A stretch of DNA of 45,443 nt from Didymodactylos carnosus (lineage: Eukaryota > Rotifera > Eurotatoria > Philodinida > Philodinidae): positions 1 through 45,443 of the forward strand of contig CAJNOQ010000605.1 in the NCBI GenBank assembly GCA_905250885.1. The letters run 5' to 3'. A program made the position numbers and the translations under genes. Positions 23,995 through 35,556 of the stretch are shown here, in pieces. The notes beneath the pieces are model-generated. The model was given only the letters and a program-made list of their open reading frames with translations, ran no database searches and was not told where the DNA came from. How positions within the stretch are numbered: the stretch's first letter is position 1; the number at the start of each line of letters is the position of its first letter.

Positions 23995-25226
23995 GAGCAC
24001 TTTGGGGTAATTAGAGACACTCTTTGAAATTTTCATCCTTTCTCTGCTATTTCTTGGCCGTTTTCGGTCGGAAAAAGTTGCTATTGAACACGGTGGTTGA
24101 CCGAACATTTTTCTACACACTCGTGTAAAAATCTTTTGAAAATCTGCGGCTAATTTTGAGCCAGATCTAAAATGCAAAGAGCTCTATCAGAGTGTCTCTA
24201 ATTAGCATATAATCAGCAGCACTAGAAATTCTCTTTTTTCCTTTTTTATGCTTTGCGGTAAATAGAGACACTCGCGTAATCTCTTCGGGGTAAATAGAGA
24301 CACTCCACTGACTTACACGGGCTTCTCAGAGACAAACCTCTACCGTCTCTCAGGAGTCGATTTTGGTATTATACTAAATGACAAAGCTTTTCTCCAAATT
24401 TTTTTCTCTAAACTAGAACCGGTTACAACCGACTGGTTAATAGAGGGTCTGTCTTTTGGATAAAAAATTCATATCTCATCAACAAACCATCGTAAGAAAG
24501 TCTGAAACATCTGATTTTGTAGAGCAAACATTTGTGCACAAAACTATCGATTCGAAAAAATTTTAAAAAATTTCTTCGATTTTTAAAACCGCTGGCCTCG
24601 AAGAGCCCCCATAAAATAACCGATATATGCCTAATGCAAAATGGGAAATGTGGGCCCTAAACCATATGTTCTATAAAAAAATTTTGGTGTAATATGAAGA
24701 GCATTGTATAAGGTATATGAAATGTTCAACGTGATTGGAATTTGACTGTTAATAATGTTCATTGTGTGCACAGAAACCGCTGAAAATATTTTATTTTCTT
24801 CCGGTTTTCACATATGTGATAGAGGTCAGCATTATGAAGAACTTTGTCATTTGGTATAATACCAAAATCGACTTCTGAGAGACGGTAGAGGTTTGTCTCT
24901 GAGAAGCCCGTGTAAGTCAGTGGAGTGTCTCTATTTACCCCGAAGAAATTACATGAGTGTCTCTATTTACCGCAAAGCATAAAAAAGGAAAAAAGAGAAT
25001 TTCTAGTGCTGTTGATTATATGCTAATTAGCTTAATGAGTTTAAATGATATTGAGCTCAAAACTATGTGGTAGAGAGAGGAAGATCCGGGCTATAAAATG
25101 AGGTATTTTTGAACTAATTATCTCATAAACTTAATTCCCCAGCAATTGTACATTAAAACTCCATATATTTGAATGGAGTGTCTCTGTTTACCCCAAGCGC
25201 ACAAATGAAGTGTCCCCAAAGTACTC
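23995..25226. mobile_element. TA-flanked non-autonomous element with repeated GGGGTAAATAGAGACACTC motif
   Basis: The terminal inverted repeat gagcactttgggg (23995) matches the complement of ccccaaagtactc (to 25226), flanked by TA at 23993-23994 and 25227-25228. Inside, a second inverted repeat has ~189-bp arms (24198-24386 and 24842-25030). A ~19-bp motif recurs directly at 24004-24022, 24257-24273 and 24287-24305, and inverted at 24191-24204, 24923-24941, 24955-24971 and 25176-25194. There is no transposase ORF. The TIR aligns with that of the element at 2250-3411. Confidence 0.8.
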
Positions 25227-25376
25227 TATGTAGAACTCCGCGTCAGGTTAGCCTTCTGTTCAGAGCTGTGGTCGATCAGTGGTAACGAAATGGGTGGCCA
25301 TATCAGAAACTTGTCAACTGCAGAGACGATATCGGACTATCGAAAATGCCATTCAGCAGCTCTCTATACCGGAAAC

Positions 25377-25951
25377 CAGAGATGGGCAAGTCCGGTACTT
25401 TTCCAGTCCCAGTCCATGACCAAATTTGAGTTAAAATTTTCCAGTCTCAGTCTACTATGCAGTTAAAATGTTTCAGTCCCAGTCCAGTCCCAGTCCAGTC
25501 CCAGTCCGTGACGAGTTAAAATTTTCCAGTCCCGGTCCAGTCCTAGTCCGCTAAGCTATAAGTCCGATGTCGGCCACAGCATACATTGTTTTCCACTTCC
25601 ATTTTTTTTTATCAGAGAGTAACTGTTTCTTTAACTGCCGCCTTTTGATTATAAGTAACTCTGATCAAAAGTTTTGAATCAAAGGTTCTGATCAGAGCTA
25701 ATGTTAACCGACTACGCGGTAACACGAAAAAGATAAAAGAGTGAATTCGATTTCTTTATTATTTTCATCTTTTGTCAAATTTAAACTCAAAGGTCCAGTC
25801 ACAAATGTGAAAAAAATCTAGCAGAAAAACATCCACGTCTCTTATGTCTCCAGTCCCAGTCCAATCCAAGTCTCTTACGCCTTCAGTCCCAGTCCAGTCC
25901 CAGTTCAGATGAAAAAGTCTCCCAGTCCGGACTCGGACTTGCCCATCTCTG
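25377..25951. mobile_element. hAT-type MITE with perfect 8-bp target duplication
   Basis: The ends are cagagatgggcaagtccg and its exact reverse complement (18 bp), a typical hAT-like terminus. The flanks are identical 8-mers, ccggaaac at 25369-25376 and at 25952-25959. The 575-bp interior carries arrays of cagtcccagtc at both ends and no ORF. Intact duplication and TIRs suggest fairly recent insertion. Confidence 0.93.
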
Positions 25952-25959
25952 CCGGAAAC

Positions 25960-27027
25960 GGTAGCCGCAAGGTGAGCTATTCCTTCCTTCTTTCTTCGTA
26001 TATAGAAACAAAATCTGAATCTTGGAATAATTATTTTGTACTAAAGTATGGAACGGTATTTTAACAAATTAGTAATTCGAACAACAATTACTAGATTTTT
26101 AAAAATAGACTTTTCTCATTCATGCTATGTTTTACCGTTTCTGTTGCTAATGGCTCTACTGCTCTCTAAATCACGTTAAAATAAAGTTCCATTGAGGTAG
26201 AAAATAAAAAGCAGATTTATGGACTGGTGGAATCTGCCTAAGATAAGGTAAAAGCCATATTAAATGACATAAGAAAGCCACTATCAAATTTACATGGGTA
26301 AAATATGTTAATTAGTACAACTAAACTGGAATTTGTTTCAGAAATATATTTTATCATTAACTTGAAGAAAAATGATGCAGAAAGTGGTACCAAATTTGAG
26401 CTTCTCTGAAGGTTAACTAGCAGTACTGTTAATAATTACAGTGAGAAACAACTACTTTTCGTATTTTTTTCAATGATATTTTGTCAAAAACTGTGTAGCA
26501 TACCGCTGATAAATATTTTCTTCGATCGTAATGGTTTTTTAACTTTCTTTTATTCACTATTGCCTTCAGATTTTTCGTTATTTTTTTCCTATATATTTTC
26601 GCCAACCATCTTTGTAATAATATTTGAGTCTCATTCTTTGATTGATGATTTCCTGTTCAAAATACATTCTTAAATTGTACTACTTTTATTTCATGGTGAT
26701 TTTTATAGACGTTCAAACGCTCTGCTATGGATTAGATTCTTTGGTTATAAGGTATTGTTGCTTATTCAGAATAATCCATACTTGCCATAACCCATCTACA
26801 AAAAAACTTTTGAAAAAGTTAACCGGGAACAATATAAAGAGCAAAAAAAACAAAGTATTCGAAGAATCAACATATATCGACAAACATCTAGATTATTTAA
26901 TTTAATACATGTTCATGAAATCAGTTGATGCTCCCGATCGATATGCATATGAAAAGTCACGTATCTGATTAAGAAAAAAAAAGTCCTTTCATCCACTAAA
27001 CTATAGACGAAAGTGTCGTAGAAGTGG
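25960..27027. other. Intergenic, nothing recognised
   Basis: AT-rich sequence between two hAT-type elements. Two small plus-strand open frames (26473-26905) are hydrophobic and low-complexity and lack any family motif. Confidence 0.5.
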
Positions 27028-27035
27028 GGTAGGGC

Positions 27036-27366
27036 TAGACCTGTGCGCCGCGTCGCTGTCGCCGAAGGCGTCAGGTTTGTGTAGGTCCTCGCCGTAAAAA
27101 CTTGTGCTTTTTGTATTCAGATTTGGCTATGGTTGGACCCTCCGCTGACAACGGAAATCTTTAAATAATCTGTTAGTCGCCGCCGTCGATTGAACCTTTT
27201 CTTTTAGCCGCGAAAAACTTCTGTTACATGTCGCGATACTTCTACAGATCGATCACCTCCCTACCACTACCATCACTCATCCTCACTGCTACCGCCGCTC
27301 ACTTTTACCACTAGGGAGGTGATCGATCTGTAGAAGAACCCACGCCGCCGCCGATTTTCAGGTCTA
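27036..27366. mobile_element. GC-rich hAT-type MITE with 8-bp target duplication
   Basis: The element starts tagacctg and ends caggtcta, and is flanked by identical 8-mers ggtagggc (27028-27035 and 27367-27374). It is 331 bp and much richer in G+C than its surroundings (cgccgcgtcgctgtcgccga). Near its right end lies a perfect 24-bp inverted repeat, 27239-27262 and 27313-27336, enclosing a C-rich tract. It has no ORF. An 8-bp duplication with short TIRs fits hAT insertion. Confidence 0.85.
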
Positions 27367-27374
27367 GGTAGGGC

Positions 27375-29774
27375 ATACATTGAAACTGAAAACTGGTGTC
27401 TTGTCAGATTGTAAAACAATTCGTTCAGTTTTTGACAAAAAATATCGATATATCATCAGTTCATTAATGTTCTCAGATATATACTTGAATACAAAAGCTA
27501 GTCAATCGAAGTTTAATCGTTGCCTGGAAATAAATAGCAAATAAAAAAATGTACTTTATCGACAGATGTCACTGACCACGTTTCGAGAATACCGATAAGA
27601 GACAAAGGATGCTGTAATGATTAACGTTGCTTTCGTAAACAGAAATCACAACCCTTTCGAACAGAGTTTAATTGTTTTCCGCTCTATCACTCGGTTACGC
27701 CTTGAGCGTATCGTTCTTATGGCTGCAGCAAATAATTTACGCATTTACCGTTTGGAGAAAAAATAAAGAATTCTGTTTACTGTTCAAAATAAATCTTTTG
27801 AAAAACTGATAAATAGGTGAATATTGTACGGTACATTAAATTACTCATCAAAACGAAAATAAAAAGGCGTATGCGTGGCATGTTTTTGGTCAGAAAACTA
27901 TGTATTCTTCTCAGCATTTTCCCAAGCGTTCTTATATTATGTATTTTTACTGAAAACTGTCGATAAACCGCGATGATGAAATATTTATCATTCGATCACG
28001 CTACTGACGAAAGCCAACGCCGAACTGTTGTTTTCAGCCATTGATTTGTTTTGAAGTGATCATAAGTATATAAGAAGAACATGATTTATGGAAAACTTCA
28101 AAATGACTTCAACCATGACTTGCTTAAATCTAAACTTCAACTGAGTCTATCTTCCAGGCTATATCCCAGGATGCTGGTTGGCTGATAAATAATGAGCAGT
28201 CCGAAACTCCGTCGGTATGGTACTACAGAGCATGAACTACTGCTCGAAATATGTTAAAAAACATACTTCGAAAAAGTAAACAATAGGCTTAAAAGAAAAG
28301 AATGATTAGACAAACATTTTCACTGCCATTTCTGGATAAGGCGTTAATTAGCACCGTTTGATCAACAAAAGGCGATCGGTTCGGTAATTATCCGAGGTTC
28401 TGGTGGTTAATTGACGCTCTTTAACCGATTTGAAAAACATGGATTTGATCTAAACATCGCTTTACAATAAAAGTCATAGTTAGTTTTTAGTTTTTGAAGT
28501 CTTTTGCACGATAAAGTTTTTAGATACAAAGAAAGCTTGGATATACTCTATACTATAGGTATTTCATGAGTTTTTTAGTAAAATTAAAATAAAACTAATT
28601 TCAGTAAATCTTGATTCAAGATCTTGACAAGAAAACGAAAAAAATTCAAAAAAGTCAGAATCTTAAAATTCTTGAAATTTATTGATTTCTTCCACCGGCA
28701 TCTTGATCATTTTTGAACTGTTTTATTTGTTACTCTTGCATATATATAATTGTGAAAGTTTTCATACTTAAAATAACTTTCTTTCTTAGATATACGCACA
28801 TACATCACGGTATATCTGTTGACTTGGGTGTTATATACGAAGAGAAATGTTAAAAATATTTCATCTAAAATTTTCAAGAAATTTACCATCTAGATCTTGA
28901 AACATCGTAATTGAATCACTGAAGATCTTGATTATGAAGGTTCATTGGGGTGTAACTATGACATTTTTCGAAACATGAAACGTAACTTCATTAAAGTTGG
29001 TTTTTGGATTTCTTTTAAAATTTCATTTTGATGTTCTAATGCAAACTCAGAACACGGGTCTAGAGATTTGATTGTATAAGTAATAGCTACAGACTTATTT
29101 ATTTAATTTCTCTCTCGTCTTGTGTGAACTGATTACCCACTTAATAATTGAATAACTGTCTCAACTTGTTGGTTTCTTTTGTCTATAAATCAGTAAATTA
29201 ATATTGACATTTTTACCTTTTATGTTTTCTTTTTAGAATATTTGTTTTTTCCTAAAAATGGTATCGGAAGAAATTAATAATCAACAATAAATTTCACCAA
29301 AAATAAACATGAATATGAATTATAATTGTATGACGAGAGAATTTATTAAAGAATATGGCAAAGAGACTAAATTATATTAAACATCATGTTTAAACGGTGT
29401 GTCGTATTGACATTTTAAAAATTTTGCTAGAGTAAAAAATTCAGGTGAATTTTTGAAATGGCCATGGCTAGAATCAAATGGAATAAAGAAAAGGAAAATC
29501 TCTATTAACGAAGATACTTATTCAAATGAAATTTGTTATAACTGTCTCGACAAGAAAAGATATTAAACATTTGGAAAATTGTAAAAGTTTGACTGTTTGT
29601 CGATTCTTTATATTGATGATGTGGATATTAGTAAAATTTTTATGTAAATGTAAAAACTGGTACGTAGTATCATTGTTATCTGTCATAAGTCTCAATGTTT
29701 TATTTTAATCTTCAGATCCTAGCTCTCTCAACAGCGCTACTGGTTTATTTTCATCTATTTGTTTGTGTTCGATA
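27375..29774. other. Intergenic, nothing recognised
   Basis: AT-rich DNA without a supportable gene. A weak imperfect inverted repeat (gcgttaattagcacc at about 28342 and its diverged complement near 28415) is the only structure noted. Confidence 0.5.
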
Positions 29775-29776
29775 TA

Positions 29777-31441
29777 CACTGTTAAAAGTCTGTTTCTTCA
29801 AAAAACAAAAAAAATGATCTTCATTTGTCTCCTATAGAGATCATATATGTGTTCTCCAAAGATTTACAGAACAAAAATCTTCAATTGTCCGAAGAACAAG
29901 ATGTTCTTTAAGTTTTTTGATCTCTATAGGGGACAACTTGTTCTTCAGAGAACAGGTTTTTCAAGAGCTTCCAAAAAACTGAAGGATAAGTTTTGTGTTC
30001 TCTGAAGAAAACAGCCGATGAAGATCACACTTTCTGTAGAACAAAAGTGTTGTTCTTCAGATTTTTGATCTCTATAGGGGACAAATTGTTCTCTGAAGAA
30101 CTCATTTTTTAAGAACTAACAAAAAGTTGAAGAACGTAATTTTTGTTCTTTAGAGAACAAGAATTTTTTTCTTCGCCTTGTTTTACATCTGTTTAACATA
30201 GATATCGGCTGAAGAACTCAAATTCTCATGGTTCCATTTACTTTAAGAACGTGGCTTTCTTTTCATATATAGAGCTACCGCCCTAGAAGATTTCGATCAG
30301 TTTGTTGGTATAAAAATTTATTAATGAGTTGAAATGGTAGTTGCATTAATAAGCAGAAAGGTGATGTATAAAATAAGAAAAATTTCTTGCAGAAGAACAG
30401 AAAAGCAGGTTTAGTTAAACGTAATATAGCATAAACGAGAAAATAATGTCAGAAAGAGTAAAAAGAATAACTCACTTTGCGAGCAGCATACAAGAAAAAT
30501 GTGTAAATGAATGAAACAAATGTTAGTATAAAAGCAAGCATCAGATTAGAGAGGGTTGAACTAGCTAGTACCACTTAGAAAATATAATCTTCGATGAAGT
30601 AATCAACCGCAGATCAACTCAACTACATGGTTGAGGAGACAATAAAAAAGGCAGAAATCACAATGCCATAAGTGGCAGACGAACAAACATGTAGAATTAA
30701 GAATAATGGTAGATAGATAACACACACGAAAGAAGAGAAATCTCAGAAGTCTCTCTTATAGCCTAAAAAAGCTAATTGTCAAAGCCCGAAGGTCAAACTG
30801 GAAGACTAAAACAACATAATTACACCTGACAGTCTGACTCTCCTCTCTTGCTTCTAAATTTCCTCTTAAGCACAAATGAAAACAAACAGATAAAACTACG
30901 ATAGAATAGAATTTGAAAGAAGAATAATCATCCAAACATCAATGATTTGACAGAAAAGATTTTAACAAAACTAAGGACGCAAAAAAAAAGCTCGCAAAAG
31001 AAAATGTTTATTTGTTTAGTGCTGTATGTTTGTAGGCGGCAGTCATTATTACCATATGATTGCATTCATCGCCTCTCCTCAATTTGCGCCGATACACGCA
31101 TTTTCATAAACAAATATTTTAATGGACTGTGGATTCTTGTTGTTTGAAGAACAAAAATATGATTTATGTTTATTTTTGTTTTTCAGAAAGCTGAAGAACA
31201 AAACCTACGTTCTCTGAAAAACAAGAATAGGATCTACGTTCTTCAGAAAGCTGGGGAAAAAAAATTGTGAGAAGAAAAAGAATTCGTTTTTTGCTCTATA
31301 AAAATTAAGAACTAATTTTTTGAAGAACAAAAACGTGCAAATAGGCTGAGGAACATATATTCTGTTTTTCAGTTTTCAAAGAACACATTCGTGTTCTTTA
31401 CCATGTTCTCCAAAGAACAGAAGAGCACAGATTTTTAACAG
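29777..31441. mobile_element. Inverted-repeat element rich in GTTCTTCAGAGAAC motifs
   Basis: The left end cactgttaaaagtctg (29777-29792, preceded by TA) pairs with cagatttttaacag (31428-31441, followed by TA). Both flanks, about 29780-30230 and 31140-31430, are filled with variants of a palindromic motif, guttcttcagagaac-like (gttcttcagagaac and gttctctgaagaac), in both orientations, and a block containing gatctctataggggacaa occurs twice (~29919 and ~30068). The middle (about 30290-31140) lacks the motif and may be a nested insertion. There is no transposase ORF. The ends are approximate. Confidence 0.6.
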
Positions 31442-31603
31442 TATAGTAATTGATCCCGTATTAAAAAAATATAAGATGTCTCTGTGTAATGGGATTGTAT
31501 GGATGAAGGAATGTTGAGCTTTACATTACTTTTAGAGAGATTGAACTGACTTGGATACGATGATCCGTTAGTTTATTGCACGATTGTATCTGATGGCCCT
31601 AGT

Positions 31604-31820
31604 CGTCGAATCTTATATAAGAATCTGACAGGGATCCGACAAGAATCATGTCAGCTTCTTATCTGCTTTTGTTAAGAATCTTATCTGATTCTTATCTAAG
31701 AAGTGGCACGAAAGCAGAAGGAATTTCATAAGAACCAGATAAGAATAAAATGAGAATCTTGTAAGAATTCCATAAGAAAGCGATAAGAGCCCTTATTAAT
31801 TTCTTATGAAATTCTTATAC
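31604..31820. repeat. Cluster of TTCTTATCT/AGATAAGAA repeats
   Basis: About a dozen variants of ttcttatct and its complement occur within ~215 bp, in both orientations, so the stretch can fold on itself. No terminal repeats or target duplication were found. Confidence 0.5.
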
Positions 31821-31942
31821 GAAAAATTCTTTTTCTCCACTTAACTCAAAATGATTCTCTGCGCAGTTCTCATTAGTTCTTAACACTAATGAGCCAAAGA
31901 AAATTTCAAAATATCAGGCTTCGAACCTATAATATGTCACTA

Positions 31943-32436
31943 CCTTAGTGAATGTACTCATAATTCGTCCATGAGTACTCATATGAGTTCTACTAACAAC
32001 CTTTGAGTATTTTTACTCAGTGAGTACTCAGAAAATATTCATTCAGCATTTTGTTTTGCAAAAATGATACTATATAAAGAACGTAGGATTTAGTAAAGAA
32101 ACATAGAATATTTATATGATATTTTTCTCTTTGTATATAGTCAGAGATGGACTCGTCTGTGAATAGACTTGTAGTCCAACTCGGGCTGCCTAAGAAACTT
32201 TCACTCCTCTATATGAAAATACCAGATGAATAATACTCATGAGTATTTTGCCAAAAGTTATATGCTTACTCAACAATACTCGAGCATGAGTACTGAAAGT
32301 TGTCCCCACAGTATTCATTACTCACTCCTGAGTACTCATATGAGTACTCAATGATTACTCAAAATGTATGAGTACTCGTCCGGTTTTTCTAGGAGAGTAT
32401 TTTTTGAGTACTCACGCATGAGTACATTCACTAGGG
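31943..32436. mobile_element. TA-flanked MITE filled with TGAGTACTCA palindromes
   Basis: The TIR ccttagtgaatgtactca at the left matches, with one change, the complement of tgagtacattcactaggg at the right; TA flanks both ends (31941-31942, 32437-32438). The unit is 494 bp with no ORF. The palindrome tgagtactca and near versions recur at least seven times (for example 31973, 32021, 32332, 32346, 32406). Confidence 0.8.
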
Positions 32437-32899
32437 TACTATACCATTGCTCGCTCAAATTTTGCAGAAACTGCCCCAGCTCAGATATCCGCGAATTTAC
32501 GACTTTTTAGAGAGGAAACCGTTCTTTTGATGATTCTAATATAAAATACCCTTTTTATACGCAGACAAACACATTTTTTCCCTACTTTGCAGTTTTCACC
32601 TTGTTGTGTCTCGAACTAGCCATTCAATGTGAGAGGAAAAAATAGAGAATTTGATAGGATATAGAAATCATTGCAAGAGTAAGTCAGGACCAAAACACTA
32701 GCCATGTCTCATTTTTTTTAAGAAAACCGTCGTAAAAACGAGACATGGGTAGAATGTGCCCAGTCGATCATTTCACTGTTTTTATGTACACACTTGTTGG
32801 ATCACGCTGAATATGACTCTAAGAGACTTAACGGGTTCCCACGCATTCTGATTCAATTTCGTGTGCGTGTATATTTTCTTAACGCATGCAAACGAATTG

Positions 32900-33034
32900 A
32901 TGAGCGGTGGGACGAATTTGGGTCTAGGGTAGACTCAAGATTTTTTAGTATCGAAAATAATACAAAAAGATTTTTTATAAGCAAATCTGGGGTAGGCTCA
33001 AGCCTACCCCAGCCTACAGGCTCCGCCACCTATG
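32900..33034. mobile_element. Very short insertion with 9-bp flanking repeat (hAT-like remnant)
   Basis: A 135-bp segment is flanked by aacgaattg at 32891-32899 and 33035-33043. The right end reads ggctccgccacctatg, resembling hAT (Tip100-like) termini; the left end gatgagcggtggga is only a poor match. It contains a hairpin, ggggtaggct-ca-agcctacccc (32989-33010), with a related tagggtagactcaag near the left end. Confidence 0.55.
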
Positions 33035-33280
33035 AACGAATTGCAGTTGAAAGAGTTATTCTTAATAGGTTTGAACCAGTGTGAATATTTAACGCATTCT
33101 AACGATAATACGTTTAAACTCATTTAATTATAATAGAGGCTATAAAATGCTTCGCTTATTCTAAAGGCTAACGAGTTCGAACGTCTTAATAGTTCATCTA
33201 GTTTAGCCGTTATACTGCGCTTTACACGTCAAACTATTATGTCACATTTTATTGATATCATGCGAACGCATGTGAACATA

Positions 33281-33501
33281 AAGGGTGGACCAGAATTACT
33301 GAAACGAATTTATAAACCGCTATTTTAATTATATAGGGTGTTGTAAGAAGTTTCTTACTACTAGAGCTAGAAAGCCGACTAAAATATGCATTTTAAAGAA
33401 GAATCTTTGCTGTACTTTTCTGTATAAAATAAAACTTCTTACATCTTATACAATCGAAATAGTGGTTTATCAATTCGTTTCAGTAATTCTGGCCAACCCT
33501 T
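33281..33501. mobile_element. TA-flanked MITE with ~45-bp TIRs
   Basis: The left end aagggtggaccagaattact, continuing gaaacgaatttataaacc, is matched by the complement of the right end with few changes. TA flanks both sides (33279-33280, 33502-33503). It is 221 bp with no ORF, and the form fits a Tc1/mariner-type miniature element. Confidence 0.8.
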
Positions 33502-33503
33502 TA

Positions 33504-35556
33504 AAGAACAAATTTTACATTTCTGAACAAAAAAGCATATTCCAACGTATAACGAGGTTGAAGTAGCCTTTAATCCATTGAAACTCGTTCATCGCGATTT
33601 ATCATATTCTGAGAATAATCATGCGCATATACTAATGTTGAACAGATGGCGCTGCGTGTCATATACAATAGCTTTTATCTGGAGTAAATTTTTGTTTTAC
33701 TTCGATGAAAGATAGTTTTGGTGAAGCTCTCATTGTAGCTGTTAAATTACTGTTCGAACATGATCCTGGAGAGAACTTATAAAGTCTATTAAGTATGAAA
33801 TATATTACATTTGTTTGTTTTATTAAATTAATTACATGAACTAATAAATATTTTTAATATATTTGATAATTTTTGTGAATTTTATTTCGTTTTCTAACAT
33901 CATCGTTAAAGAGACAGTCCTCTGTTCGCACCAACATGCTGACTCGCTTTTATACCAGCAAATCATATCAGATACATAAACTTATGACAACTATATCCAT
34001 TGTGTCTACTCATACGGTTTTGAACAATGACTGGTTGGAAGAAAATTAGATTGCACTGGACGTAAAAGTTAAGCTTAAGTATACTCTTGGCGTATTTTGA
34101 ATTTATTCACAATGCAAACTTGGAAACTTTTTTAGACTTTTTTCTACCAGTCTCTCAGAAATATTTTCGCGTAATGAATTAGGTCGATTTTAACATATTT
34201 TGAAATACTAACGTTGTACTATCATAAACTACTGTGAAAAGTTTGTCACACTTGAATCAGTGTTTCTAACAGAATTTATTCGCTGAGCATACGAGTACCC
34301 TCTGTTTTTTTTCGTAAAGCGTACACGTTTCAAATCTAAAAAAGAAAGCAGTTGAAAGAAAAATAGAAAATAGAAAATAGTTGAAAAAGTTTTTCGTATT
34401 TTCTCTTAAATATAAAAAAAGTTCTATTAGAAAACACAGCGATAGCAAAGCGTACACTATACGCTCTGCTTTTTTTTCTCAGTAAAGCGTAAAACAGAAC
34501 CCTTTTTTTGATCTTTTTATCTGTTTGAATTGAATAATGTCATACTCATATTCATTATGAAGAACATGAATCAAATGATGTATGTCCTCAAATGAGTCAC
34601 TTGTTATTTGTGGTTTCCTATCTAGGGTTGCGTTTTCTGCGTATTATACTGTCGAAGACCTCTCGATGTCTGTTCAGTGAGACATTATTTTTAATTTGAC
34701 AAATGTGTTGATTATTTTATACAGTACTCTAATGCTGTTTAAATTATATAAAAAAGCAGACTAGTTACTGTTAATTTCATTGTAAGAATCAAGGTTTTTT
34801 TACCATTTGTTCTTTCAAAAAAGTCGTTATAATGTCAACGAACGAACATTCAAAAGCGCACAAGTAGAGTTGGCAAAGGAAGGATTATCGAACCGACAGT
34901 GACCAACACACTATTACAGATAATATCGCACAAGTTTTTTGATAAACAGATTTTTAGGCAAAAAAAACATTTTTTTTGTGAAGAAGCAGCGCACTTCTTC
35001 AAAAAGACTTTTTAATAATAAACGACAGCGTTTAAGAGCCTCTAATAAATTCTTCACCTCTGATGGTGTATCTTAGCTAAAGTCAGATAAAAAACGTCTG
35101 ATCGACATAAGAATTGTAGGATTGATTAAACTAAATGTTCTGCATATATTGACATGTTTCAGAACATGAAAGCTGTATGACATTGCAACTTCTGGATGAC
35201 TATTTTCTCGCCCATAAAGATTTTCTATCCTTTAACTCAGAAACATATAGGATACATAAAATTACCTCTAGGATGAAAGTTTTAGTGATTGAAGTAAAAC
35301 TAGTGGACTCTAATGAACGAGCTGTATGTATGTAATAAAATGGAACATCTGGAAAATGAGCAAAATCCTTGTTAAAAGTTTTTCTTTCTGTTATTGTTGA
35401 TGTGAATAGTGAAGTGAGTCATATCCATTATGCGTCAGAAAAACAGTATTTGTGTTTGAATGATGTATACATTTCATGGTATGTTTATTTTAGATATCTT
35501 ATAGATTTCGATCGATTAGAAATAATAATAGAAAGAACAATAAGATTCGGTCAAAC
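33504..35556. other. PLK1 upstream region
   Basis: AT-rich DNA before the PLK1 start codon. It must hold the promoter and 5' UTR, but I can identify no core promoter element or upstream exon. Small open frames here show no family motif. Confidence 0.5.

Noticed and set aside
23983-24177. 64-codon minus-strand open frame with basic residues
   Set aside because: It overlaps the terminus of a non-autonomous transposon and shows no transposase signature.
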